In this document: positions 57,250 through 64,000 of the stretch, one piece after another
Layout of the letters: every line of letters starts with the position of its first letter
Position numbering within the stretch: position 1 is the stretch's first letter
Assembly (NCBI RefSeq): GCF_040616545.1
Contig: NZ_CP156688.1
Location: 1,612,001-1,676,000, forward strand
Reading direction: 5' to 3'
Length of the DNA stretch: 64,000 nt
Source: Akkermansia muciniphila
GTDB taxonomy: Bacteria > Verrucomicrobiota > Verrucomicrobiia > Verrucomicrobiales > Akkermansiaceae
Program-made: the position numbers and the translations under genes
Notes under the pieces: generated by a model
What the model was told of the DNA's origin: nothing
Database searches by the model: none
What the model saw: the letters and a program-made list of their open reading frames with translations, nothing else

Positions 57250-58977
57250 TCAGTGGGACAGCGTGGGCGCCTCCACGGGTTCAATAATATCAAAACTCCG
57301 TTTTGCCAGGCGTACCGCGGCGGCGCCCGTTTCCATTTCGTCATGGATGACGTTGGTGATGCCCGCATGATGCAGTAAAGCCACTTCCGACCGGAATTTG
57401 GCGCGTGCAATCACCGTGATGTCCGCGTTGACACCCTTGATCTGCATGTAGGTGGACAGGGCGGGGGCCGGGTCCGGGAACGTGAAGGCGATGAGCCGCG
57501 CGGTGCGGATGCCCGCCAGGTCCATGGTGATCTGGTGCTGGATGTCGCCCAGGAAGGCCAGATGGCCGTCGTTGAGCAGGGCTTTCACAGTGTCCGCGTT
57601 CAGGTCAATGATGATGCAGGGGATGCCGTACTGGGCCAGGTTTTCATGCAGCCGCCTGCCTACCGGGCCGTAGCCGCAGATGATGGCGTGGTCCTTGATG
57701 CCCTCCACGCGCGTGATCATGGTTTCCACGCTGAGGCGCTCCCGTTTTGTTTTCAGGCCGGGAATGCGCACCAGCAGGGGGGTGAGCTTCCGCGCCGCCT
57801 TCATCAGCAGGGGCGTCATGCCCATGGAGACGGCGGCAATGGCGTACACATTCGTGGTCACCAGCGCCGGAATGGGGGTGATCTCCTGCATGAAGGGGAT
57901 GAGCACCAGGGAGAATTCCCCCACGTTGGTCAGCGCGGTGGAGGCCATGATGCCCATGCGCCCCGGTATTTTCAGGAAGCTTGCGGCTACGATGCAGGCC
58001 ACGAATTTGATGGCCAGGACAAAGGCGGCGAAGGTAGCCACATGGCCGAGGTGTTCCCACAAGTCGTCAATGTCAATCAGCAGCCCGGCGGAGACGAAGA
58101 AGATGGTCAGGAAAAGGTCCTTGAAGGGGAGCACTTCACTGAGGACGCGGTGGCTGTAGTAGGAACTACTGACGAAGAGCCCCGCGGTGAAGGCCCCCAG
58201 GGCGATGCTCAGGCCCAGCAGGCTGGCCAGCATGGCGATGCCGGAGCAGATGGCGAACACCATCAGGGTGAAGAGTTCCCGGCTTTTTGTCCGGGCCACG
58301 GCCAGCATGATGCGCGGGAGCAGGTAATGGCCGATCAGCCATGCGGCGCCCAGGAAGACCAGGCCCCGCAGCACGGCCATGCCGATGTTGAGCGCGGTTG
58401 ACCATGAGCTGGGCGACGCGGTGAATATCTGGGGCATGATCGCCACCAGCATGATGGCGGCAATGTCCTGGAACAGGGCGATGCCCACCGCCATTTTTGC
58501 CCCGGAGGTGCCGCTGAGGCCGAATTCCTGGAAGGATTTCAGCGCCACCGCCGTGGAGGAAAGGCCCATGATGGCCCCTACCGTAAGGGAATGGCTCATG
58601 TCCATGCCCGTGGCGTAATGAAGCCCCAGGCCGAAGGCGGCGGTGCAGATGAACATCTGGATGCCCCCGCCGACCAGAGCCGTTTTCCGCAGGTGCCTGA
58701 GTTCGTCAATGGAAAATTCCAGCCCCAGCGTGAACATGAGCAGGATAATGCCCACCTCGGAAAGGGCCTGGATGCTGACGTCGGAATTGGGGATGTGGTC
58801 CAGAATGCCGCAGTTGGCCAGAATCACCCCGCAGATGAAATAGCCCGCCAGCAGGGACTGGCGGAAATGGGCCAGAACCAGGGCAATCGCAATGATGCCC
58901 ATGAAGACGACGGTCAGCAGGGTGAAAAAGGGAGGCGCGGCATTGGGGCCTCCGGAAGCCAGCAGAGAGAGAACCAT
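57250..58977 (-). CDS. KefB/KefC-like monovalent cation:proton antiporter with TrkA-N domain
   Basis: A 575-residue membrane protein. Twelve or so helices (about 1-400) form a CPA2 antiporter, with LTLGLEFSIDELRH, the MGLSSTAVALKSFQEFGL block and LFQDIAAIMLVA, the conserved acidic pair region. The C-terminal cytoplasmic RCK/TrkA-N domain has AIICGYGPVGRRLHENL and a ligand pocket ending in DLNADTV. It moves K or Na against protons, perhaps gated by nucleotide. Spacing to the neighbours is 18 and 3 nt, so it is in an operon. Confidence 0.92.
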   Translation of the reverse strand: MVLSLLASGGPNAAPPFFTLLTVVFMGIIAIALVLAHFRQSLLAGYFICGVILANCGILDHIPNSDVSIQALSEVGIILLMFTLGLEFSIDELRHLRKTALVGGGIQMFICTAAFGLGLHYATGMDMSHSLTVGAIMGLSSTAVALKSFQEFGLSGTSGAKMAVGIALFQDIAAIMLVAIMPQIFTASPSSWSTALNIGMAVLRGLVFLGAAWLIGHYLLPRIMLAVARTKSRELFTLMVFAICSGIAMLASLLGLSIALGAFTAGLFVSSSYYSHRVLSEVLPFKDLFLTIFFVSAGLLIDIDDLWEHLGHVATFAAFVLAIKFVACIVAASFLKIPGRMGIMASTALTNVGEFSLVLIPFMQEITPIPALVTTNVYAIAAVSMGMTPLLMKAARKLTPLLVRIPGLKTKRERLSVETMITRVEGIKDHAIICGYGPVGRRLHENLAQYGIPCIIIDLNADTVKALLNDGHLAFLGDIQHQITMDLAGIRTARLIAFTFPDPAPALSTYMQIKGVNADITVIARAKFRSEVALLHHAGITNVIHDEMETGAAAVRLAKRSFDIIEPVEAPTLSH

Positions 58978-58995
58978 GGCAGTTGGAAAGGGAGG

Positions 58996-59850
58996 CTAGG
59001 GAATGATAATGAGATTGATTTCCGGCGGGCAATTGAAGCGGCCCGGCCCCATGTAGCCTATGCCGCGGGTGACGAAGACCTGCCTGCCTTCATAGGGATA
59101 AAAGCCGGAGTACATCGTTTCCCCTTCCGAGGCCAGCAGGGGGGTGGAAGAGAAGGGCAGCCTGATCTGGCCGCCGTGCGTGTGGCCGGAAAGCATCAGG
59201 TCCCAGCGGTAGCCGTCCAGCAGCTCCCTCCCCTTGGGGTTATGGGAAAGGACGATGGTGGGCATGGCGGAGTCTTCCGCAAAGGTGAGCGGGGTCATGC
59301 ACCGCTCCGGAAAGAAGTCGCCCTCCCGTACGTCCCCCAGCCCCACCAGCTTGAACTCCGCGTTCCCCAGCCTGGGAATGGTGACGAAGGCGGCGGAATT
59401 CCTGAGCAGGGTGAAGCCGCCTTCCTTCAGGATGCGCTCCACGTTGTCCGCCAGGGCCATGTCATGGTTGCCCAGGCATGCGTAGGCCGGGGCGATGGAG
59501 GAGAGCTTCTTCATCTGCGTGATGTAGTCCCCCGCATGGGTGGCCCGCATAAAATCCGTGTAAAGATCCCCCAGGAACACGATCATGTCAGGCCTGGCCT
59601 GTTCCGCCATGCGTGCCGCTTTTTCCAGCAGGGGAAGGTTGGTGTGGACGTCTGACAGCACCAGGATGCGCAGTCCGGAGAGGTCCGGAACGCAGCCCGC
59701 GGGCGCGGTGTTTTCATTCAATTCCAGATGGTTGGCTTCCCAGTGCATGTAGGAGGCCAGCAGGGAGCCCAGCAAAATGGCTGCCGCGGCTGCGTACAGG
59801 AGCTTGCGGAGCAGGGAGCGTTTTTTGGCGGGGGTAGAGTCAGTGGTCAT
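58996..59850 (-). CDS. membrane-anchored calcineurin-like metallophosphoesterase
   Basis: A 284-residue protein with a basic N-terminus and one anchor helix (RKLLYAAAAAILLGSLLASYM). All metallophosphoesterase motifs are there: LSDVHTNLP, FLGDLYTD, CLGNHDMA, IVLSHNPKG and SGHTHGGQIRLP. It resembles the YkuE or LpxH-like group, acting on lipid or nucleotide phosphodiesters. The start ATG overlaps the M29 peptidase stop as ATGA. Confidence 0.9.
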   Translation of the reverse strand: MTTDSTPAKKRSLLRKLLYAAAAAILLGSLLASYMHWEANHLELNENTAPAGCVPDLSGLRILVLSDVHTNLPLLEKAARMAEQARPDMIVFLGDLYTDFMRATHAGDYITQMKKLSSIAPAYACLGNHDMALADNVERILKEGGFTLLRNSAAFVTIPRLGNAEFKLVGLGDVREGDFFPERCMTPLTFAEDSAMPTIVLSHNPKGRELLDGYRWDLMLSGHTHGGQIRLPFSSTPLLASEGETMYSGFYPYEGRQVFVTRGIGYMGPGRFNCPPEINLIIIP

Positions 59851-60956
59851 GATTGGGCGGGATTGAGAATAGCCAGTTCCGGAAGGGTGAACAAGCCGTT
59901 GCGGCGCACCAGCGCGCCGTCCAGGTAAATATCTCCTCCTCCGGCCTCTTCCGTCTGGATGCACACCATGTCCCAGTGGATGCGGGACTGGTTGCCGTTG
60001 TCCGCCACGTGGTAGGCCTGTCCCGGCGTCAGGTGGAAGGAGCCGGAGATCTTTTCATCAAACAGGATGTTGCGCATGGGACGGGTGATGGCCGGATTCA
60101 CGCCGAAGGCGAATTCCCCCAGCCGCCGCGCGCCGGGGTCCGTATCCAGAATGGCGTTGAGTTCCGCGGTCCTGTCTCCCGCTTCCGCCTGTACGACCAG
60201 GCCGTTTTCCAGCGTCAGGCGGATGTTGTCAAAGGGGATGCCCTGGAACAGGCTGGGGGTGTTGAAGGAAATGCGGCCGTTGGCGCTGTCAATAACGGGT
60301 GCGGTAAATACCTCCCCGTCCGGCAGGTTGCATTCCCCCGCGCAGGGGATGGCGGGCAGCCCCTTGATGGAAAAGGAAATATCCGTTCCGGGTCCGGTGA
60401 TGCGCACGTGGTCCGCCGCCTCCATCAGGGCGGCCAGCTTCTGCATGGCGGGGCGCAGGGCGGCGTAATCCATCAGGCAGGTGCTGAAATAAAAATCCTC
60501 AAACTCTTCCGTGCTCATAGCGGCCTGCTGGGCCATCCCTTCCGACGGCCAGCGCAGCCCGCACCACCGCGTGTGGCGGATGCGCCGCTGGGAGACGGGG
60601 TTCATGGCCTTCATGGCGGCGGCCATGTTCTGCTGGGGAACGGAAGAGAGTTCAAAAGCGTTCCCGCCGCCGCGTATTTCAATATAGGCGTCCATCTCCT
60701 CCATTTCCGCCAGGCGGTGGCGGCTGATGATGCCGTACTGCTCCTCCGTGGCTCCGGAAAGCATCTCCCGGTTCAGCCGGGACTGGTTCAGGCGCAGGAA
60801 GGGCAGGGCGCCCGCGGCGCGCACTTCCCGGATAAGGGCTATTCCCATTTCCTCCGGAATATCCGTTAATTCCAGCAGAACCCGGTCTCCCGGACGCAGG
60901 GTGGTGGAATACCCTGCAAGCTGGGCCGCCAGGGCCTGAAAACGGGTGTCTGTCAT
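59847..60956 (-). CDS. M29 family aminopeptidase
   Basis: A 369-residue thermophilic-type metallo-aminopeptidase. The metal-ligand set can be seen: Glu in CAGECNLPDGEVF, Glu in RRLGEFAFGVN, His in SGSFHLTPGQAYH, and the closing SRIHWDMV with His and Asp; the core also shows RISFNTPSL. I start at ATG 60956 (MTDTRFQ), preceded by AAGGGC; an upstream in-frame start would add 12 unlikely residues. It heads the five-gene cluster ending in the HEAT-like gene. Confidence 0.9.
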   Translation of the reverse strand: MTDTRFQALAAQLAGYSTTLRPGDRVLLELTDIPEEMGIALIREVRAAGALPFLRLNQSRLNREMLSGATEEQYGIISRHRLAEMEEMDAYIEIRGGGNAFELSSVPQQNMAAAMKAMNPVSQRRIRHTRWCGLRWPSEGMAQQAAMSTEEFEDFYFSTCLMDYAALRPAMQKLAALMEAADHVRITGPGTDISFSIKGLPAIPCAGECNLPDGEVFTAPVIDSANGRISFNTPSLFQGIPFDNIRLTLENGLVVQAEAGDRTAELNAILDTDPGARRLGEFAFGVNPAITRPMRNILFDEKISGSFHLTPGQAYHVADNGNQSRIHWDMVCIQTEEAGGGDIYLDGALVRRNGLFTLPELAILNPAQS

Positions 60957-61037
60957 GCCCTTATTAGGCGAATAACGACGCCTTTTTGTCAAGCCGGAGA
61001 CTTGCCACGGGCAAAAAACTGTGGTTTCATCCCCCGG

Positions 61038-61625
61038 ATGTCCAGATTGCCCAAATTAGGAATACTCGGTTCCGGTTCCGGTTCCAACTGCCAGTCCATT
61101 TATGATGCCATTCAGTCCGGCTCTCTCCGGGCGGAAATCGCCGTGGTGATGTCTGACAATCCGGACGCGTACATTCTGGAACGCGCCCGTTCCTGGGGCA
61201 TCCCGGCGGAGGTGATCGACTGCGGGGGATTCAAAACCAAATTCCCGGAGGAATCCCAGGCCGCCGTCGCCGCGCGGCTGAAGGAATACGGCGTGGACTG
61301 CGTTTGCCTGGCGGGATTCATGCGCCTGGTGAAGCATCCGCTGCTGAAGGAATTCCCCTCCCGCATCCTGAACATTCATCCTTCCCTCCTTCCCTCCTTC
61401 CCCGGGCTTCACGCCTGGGAGCAGGCCGTGAACGCCGGAGCGGCGGAGAGCGGCTGTACCGTTCATTATGTGGATGACGGCATGGATACCGGTCCCATCC
61501 TGGGGCAGGCGCGCGTGCCGGTGCTGCCGGGAGACACCCCGGAAAGCCTGCACGCCCGCATTCAGGAGCAGGAGCACACCCTTTACCCCGCCATGATTGC
61601 CCGCGTTCTGGAAACGCCTGCATAA
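61038..61625 (+). CDS. purN: phosphoribosylglycinamide formyltransferase 1
   Basis: Transfers a formyl group from 10-formyl-THF to GAR in purine synthesis. The 195 residues contain LGSGSGSNCQSIYDA, the catalytic NIHPSLLPSFPGLHAWEQ with His, and TVHYVDDGMDTGPIL with the conserved Asp. ATG 61038 gives the normal N-terminus (MSRLPKLGILGSG); an in-frame ATG at 61002 would add 12 residues. Divergent from the M29 peptidase gene. Confidence 0.94.
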   Translation: MSRLPKLGILGSGSGSNCQSIYDAIQSGSLRAEIAVVMSDNPDAYILERARSWGIPAEVIDCGGFKTKFPEESQAAVAARLKEYGVDCVCLAGFMRLVKHPLLKEFPSRILNIHPSLLPSFPGLHAWEQAVNAGAAESGCTVHYVDDGMDTGPILGQARVPVLPGDTPESLHARIQEQEHTLYPAMIARVLETPA

Positions 61626-61753
61626 CCCGCTGCACCTTTTGGCGGGAGGGCGTCCGGAGCGCGGATGACAGGATGACTGATTCTCTTGTCTTGTTCTGTG
61701 AACGGAATCCGTTAAAAAGGTGTCCTCTTTTCAAACAAAGGATAAAAACAACC

Positions 61754-62587
61754 ATGAAGATGAACCCTTCCATCGCCCTGTTTGCCGTTTCCGCCCTTCT
61801 GGCGGGTGTGGCGGGCGCGCAAGAAAAGGCCGCTGAAACTCCGGTGGCCGACCAACCCAAACAAGAGAAAGAAATTACTGTGTCTCCCGAACAGATGAAA
61901 AAGGACCTGGGCTATTTTCTGGGTTTCCAGAGCGGCCAGCAGCTCGGCTCCATCCCCACCCTTACTTTTGATGACCTGGACCAGGAATCCTTCCTGCAGG
62001 GCATCAAGGACGGCATGGTCCGCAAGCCCGCCAAGGACCAGGAACAGCTGAAGCCCGCCCTGGACGCGTTCCAGAAGCAGATTGACGAACGCATCTCCGC
62101 CAAGGCCAAGGCCAATCTGGAAGCCAGCAAGAAGTTCATGGAGGAAAACGGCAAGAAGGAAGGCGTGACTACCACGAAATCCGGACTCCAGTACAAGGTA
62201 GTGAACAAGGGCGGCGAAGAAAAATTTGACGAAAAGAAGTTCAAGAACCCCATGTTCAAGGTGAAGTACAAGGGCACGCTGCTGGACGGCACCGTGTTTG
62301 ACGACACCAAGGGCAAGGATGTGGAACTTCCCCTCCAGGTCATCCCCGGCTTTGCGGAAGCGCTGACCACCATGCCCGTCGGTTCCAAGTGGATCGTGTA
62401 CATTCCTTCCGAGCTGGCCTATGGTGAAAACACCCCCGGCGCTCCGATCGAACCCAACTCCCCCCTCATCTTTGATCTGGAGCTGGACGGCATTTCCGAA
62501 GCTCCGGCCCCCCAGGGCGGCCCCATGAGCATTTCTCCGGAACAGCTTCAGGAGATGCTCAAGCAGCAGAGCGGCGGACAGCAGTAA
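61754..62587 (+). CDS. exported FKBP-type peptidyl-prolyl isomerase (FkpA/Mip-like)
   Basis: A 277-residue protein with a signal peptide (MKMNPSIALFAVSALLAGVAGA), an N-terminal helical dimerisation region (KDLGYFLGFQSGQQLGS ... FQKQIDERISAKAKANLEASKKFMEE) and an FKBP domain (about 140-260) with VKYKGTLLDGTVFDDT, VIPGFAEALTTMPVGSKW and YIPSELAYGEN. It helps folding in the periplasm. The Gln-rich tail SPEQLQEMLKQQSGGQQ is unusual but short. Start chosen at ATG 61754; upstream codons do not resemble a signal peptide. Confidence 0.92.
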   Translation: MKMNPSIALFAVSALLAGVAGAQEKAAETPVADQPKQEKEITVSPEQMKKDLGYFLGFQSGQQLGSIPTLTFDDLDQESFLQGIKDGMVRKPAKDQEQLKPALDAFQKQIDERISAKAKANLEASKKFMEENGKKEGVTTTKSGLQYKVVNKGGEEKFDEKKFKNPMFKVKYKGTLLDGTVFDDTKGKDVELPLQVIPGFAEALTTMPVGSKWIVYIPSELAYGENTPGAPIEPNSPLIFDLELDGISEAPAPQGGPMSISPEQLQEMLKQQSGGQQ

Positions 62588-62612
62588 AAGGACAAACAGC
62601 CCTCTTTAATTT

Positions 62613-62642
62613 AAGGCCGTTCCCATGGGAACGGCCTTTTTC
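62613..62642 (+). terminator. rho-independent terminator of the FKBP gene
   Basis: A perfect 26-nt palindrome with core GGCCGTTCCC (62613-62638) followed by T residues. It lies 25 nt after the stop codon. Confidence 0.88.
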
Positions 62643-62679
62643 ATGTTCCGGACAGACGGTCTTTTGGTTGGATAAATGG

Positions 62680-62861
62680 CGGATTGGAAATCCTGCCATC
62701 TTGTCGAATTCTGCTTAAGATATTTGTCGTGAGAAATTTGAGATATTATCTAACAAAATATTCTGGATGATGATTCAATTTAACTTCTTTCTTAATATTC
62801 GCATGAAGCGTTTATGTAGAGTTTATAAGGAAAATAAGCTTGCCAACGGATTTCCAATCCG
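62680..62861. repeat. paired inverted sites CGGAT-N5-ATCCG, element 3 (candidate invertible promoter)
   Basis: CGGATTGGAAATCCT (62680-62694) and CGGATTTCCAATCCG (62847-62861) are inverse copies with one mismatch at the end of an arm. They enclose 152 bp of AT-rich DNA without a gene. The -35-like TTGCCA at 62840-62845 sits 1 nt inside the right site and TTTTAT follows just outside. The flanks of the right site (CCAA before, GGT and T-run after) are like those of the left site of element 2. Confidence 0.72.
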
Positions 62862-62868
62862 GTTTTAT
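62840..62868 (+). promoter_or_regulatory. promoter overlapping the right site of element 3
   Basis: TTGCCA (62840-62845), 17 nt, TTTTAT (62863-62868). The spacer is almost exactly the 15-bp site. Transcription would start near 62875, about 16 nt before the ATG at 62891. Confidence 0.6.
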
Positions 62869-62890
62869 GAGGCAGCATTATTAGTACAAT

Positions 62891-64000
62891 ATGAGACTGC
62901 ATCTTCCTCCTTCCCTGCGTTCCGCCCTCCTCGCCTCCCTGGTTTCTTTTTCCGGTTTTTCCATGTACTCCGCCCAGGCCGCTACGTCCGCGGATTTCTG
63001 GCAGGCTCCCGCTTTTGGCGGTCCGGAATTCATCTGGACGGGTGACGGGGAAGGTGACGCTATCGGCACGGGCGCCAACTGGCAGGGTGGAACGGCCCCG
63101 GCGCGTCAGGATAATAAAGGACCCCATCTTGTATTTGACAATAAAACCGTTACTGTTACGGGAACCACGCCCAATACGTCGGACGGCGGCGGTGTTACCG
63201 TCACGGGAAACAGCAATGTGACCGTAAGCCTGGGCCAATGGGCAGGCAGCGTTTATGTGGAGGACGGCTCCACTCTTTCCACCTCGTTCGGCAACCAGAT
63301 CAAGAACACGGAAGCGGAAGGGCATGCCAGTATCTTTGTGGACGGCACCCTGAACCTGTCCACGCCGGGCGGCAACCTCAACTTTGACAATGGTACAGGA
63401 GCCGGCAGCCACTACTGGCACATCGGCCTCAACGGCATGATCAATCTGGCCAATACCACCACCGTTACCAAGAATGACCGCACGTGGAACGTGGAAGTGG
63501 TGGTTTCCGGCGGGGGAGACCTGGGCCTGACCAACCGCACCTTGAAGAATGATGCCCTGCTGACCCGCAAATTCATGACCACCGGCGGTGATCTGGGAGG
63601 GCTTTTGGACACGCTCCGCATTTGGATGCAGACGGGGGATGACGCCTATGACGCCCTGACCAGGGTTAATTCCCTGGACCAGCTTGGAACCGGCAATTTT
63701 ATCCTCGTATCCAATGGGTCCGGTATGTCCGTGCAGTACAAGGGGACGGGCTATGATGCGGCAACCCTCGTGTGGAACTCGGCTGACGGAACGTGGACCA
63801 ATACGGGAACGGGCTGGTACACGCAGGGTGACGGCGGCAAGGTGGATACCTCCTTCCTGAATGGGGACTCCGTAATCTTCACAGCGGCGGAAGGTTCCAA
63901 GACCGTGACTTTTTCCGGTTCCATTGACGTCAATTCCATGACGTTTGAGAATGATACCGCTTATACGCTGGCCGGAGCGGATGCCTCTTCCGTCTTGGAA
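62891..64000 (+). CDS. autotransporter-like surface protein, N-terminal part only
   Basis: The frame from ATG 62891 is open to the window end (370 codons so far). A signal peptide (SALLASLVSFSGFSMYSAQA) is followed by beta-helix-like sequence rich in Gly, Thr, Asn and Ser. Turn and strand units such as FIWTGDGEGDAIGTGANWQG, LVWNSADGTWTNTGTGWYT and DSVIFTAAEGSKTVTFSG are typical of the passenger of large autotransporter-repeat proteins. A C-terminal beta-barrel or PEP-CTERM signal would lie beyond the window. Expression may depend on element 3. Confidence 0.8.
   Translation, partial: MRLHLPPSLRSALLASLVSFSGFSMYSAQAATSADFWQAPAFGGPEFIWTGDGEGDAIGTGANWQGGTAPARQDNKGPHLVFDNKTVTVTGTTPNTSDGGGVTVTGNSNVTVSLGQWAGSVYVEDGSTLSTSFGNQIKNTEAEGHASIFVDGTLNLSTPGGNLNFDNGTGAGSHYWHIGLNGMINLANTTTVTKNDRTWNVEVVVSGGGDLGLTNRTLKNDALLTRKFMTTGGDLGGLLDTLRIWMQTGDDAYDALTRVNSLDQLGTGNFILVSNGSGMSVQYKGTGYDAATLVWNSADGTWTNTGTGWYTQGDGGKVDTSFLNGDSVIFTAAEGSKTVTFSGSIDVNSMTFENDTAYTLAGADASSVLE

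Overview
The window looks like chromosomal DNA from Akkermansia (Verrucomicrobiota), either A. muciniphila or a close sister species. The evidence is a full 16S gene with Akkermansia-like variable regions, a GH89 alpha-N-acetylglucosaminidase, type III glutamine synthetase, PEP-CTERM and autotransporter-like surface proteins, and weak or absent Shine-Dalgarno sites before many genes. The genus call rests on remembered sequence character, not on a search.

Layout. 1-2.5 kb: a small lipoprotein, aroB and a thioredoxin-fold-like protein. 2.8-8.65 kb: a complete rRNA operon (promoter, 16S, tRNA-Ala, tRNA-Ile, 23S, 5S, terminator). 8.8-15.9 kb: a large secreted protein with an alpha-helical toroid-like core, a secreted GH89 enzyme, and an OPT-family transporter on the opposite strand, a plausible glycan and peptide utilisation patch. 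16-25 kb: pyrF, a TonB-like protein, a CBS-type family II pyrophosphatase, the dnaX-ybaB unit with a degenerate nuclease-fold membrane protein, then two tandem membrane-anchored coiled-coil paralogues. 25-32 kb: tRNA-Ser, radC, nnr, infA, rplM-rpsI, rlmH and uvrC. 32-39 kb: an exbB-exbD-TPR-transglycosylase unit followed by an inositol-phosphatase-like gene and ispF. 39.6-42.4 kb: the rpmH-rnpA-yidD-yidC cluster, without dnaA. 42.6-53.6 kb: type III glutamine synthetase; asd-ispA-nadC-pdxH-mutarotase; a secreted protein of unknown function; trxB-sdaA; an SGNH hydrolase. 53.8-64 kb: a GNAT protein, a PEP-CTERM protein, a five-gene reverse-strand cluster (M29 peptidase, phosphoesterase, KefB-like antiporter, TatD, HEAT-like), purN, an FKBP isomerase and the start of an autotransporter-like gene that runs off the window.

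Two observations stand out. First, three intergenic regions each carry a pair of inverted 15-bp sites of the form CGGAT-N5-ATCCG. The arms are shared by all six sites (one has a single mismatch), but the N5 core differs between loci and matches, in inverted orientation, only within a pair. This is what sites for one site-specific recombinase would look like. In each pair one site has a -35-like hexamer exactly 1 nt away, so the site itself forms the promoter spacer. Two of the elements (182-184 bp) lie 13-29 bp upstream of surface-protein genes. They are candidate invertible promoter switches; no recombinase gene is in the window. Second, infA appears to encode an IF-1 with a long Gly/Pro/Arg-rich N-terminal tail whose only well-placed start, 6 nt after AAGGAG and about 50 nt after a good promoter, is the non-canonical codon ATC.
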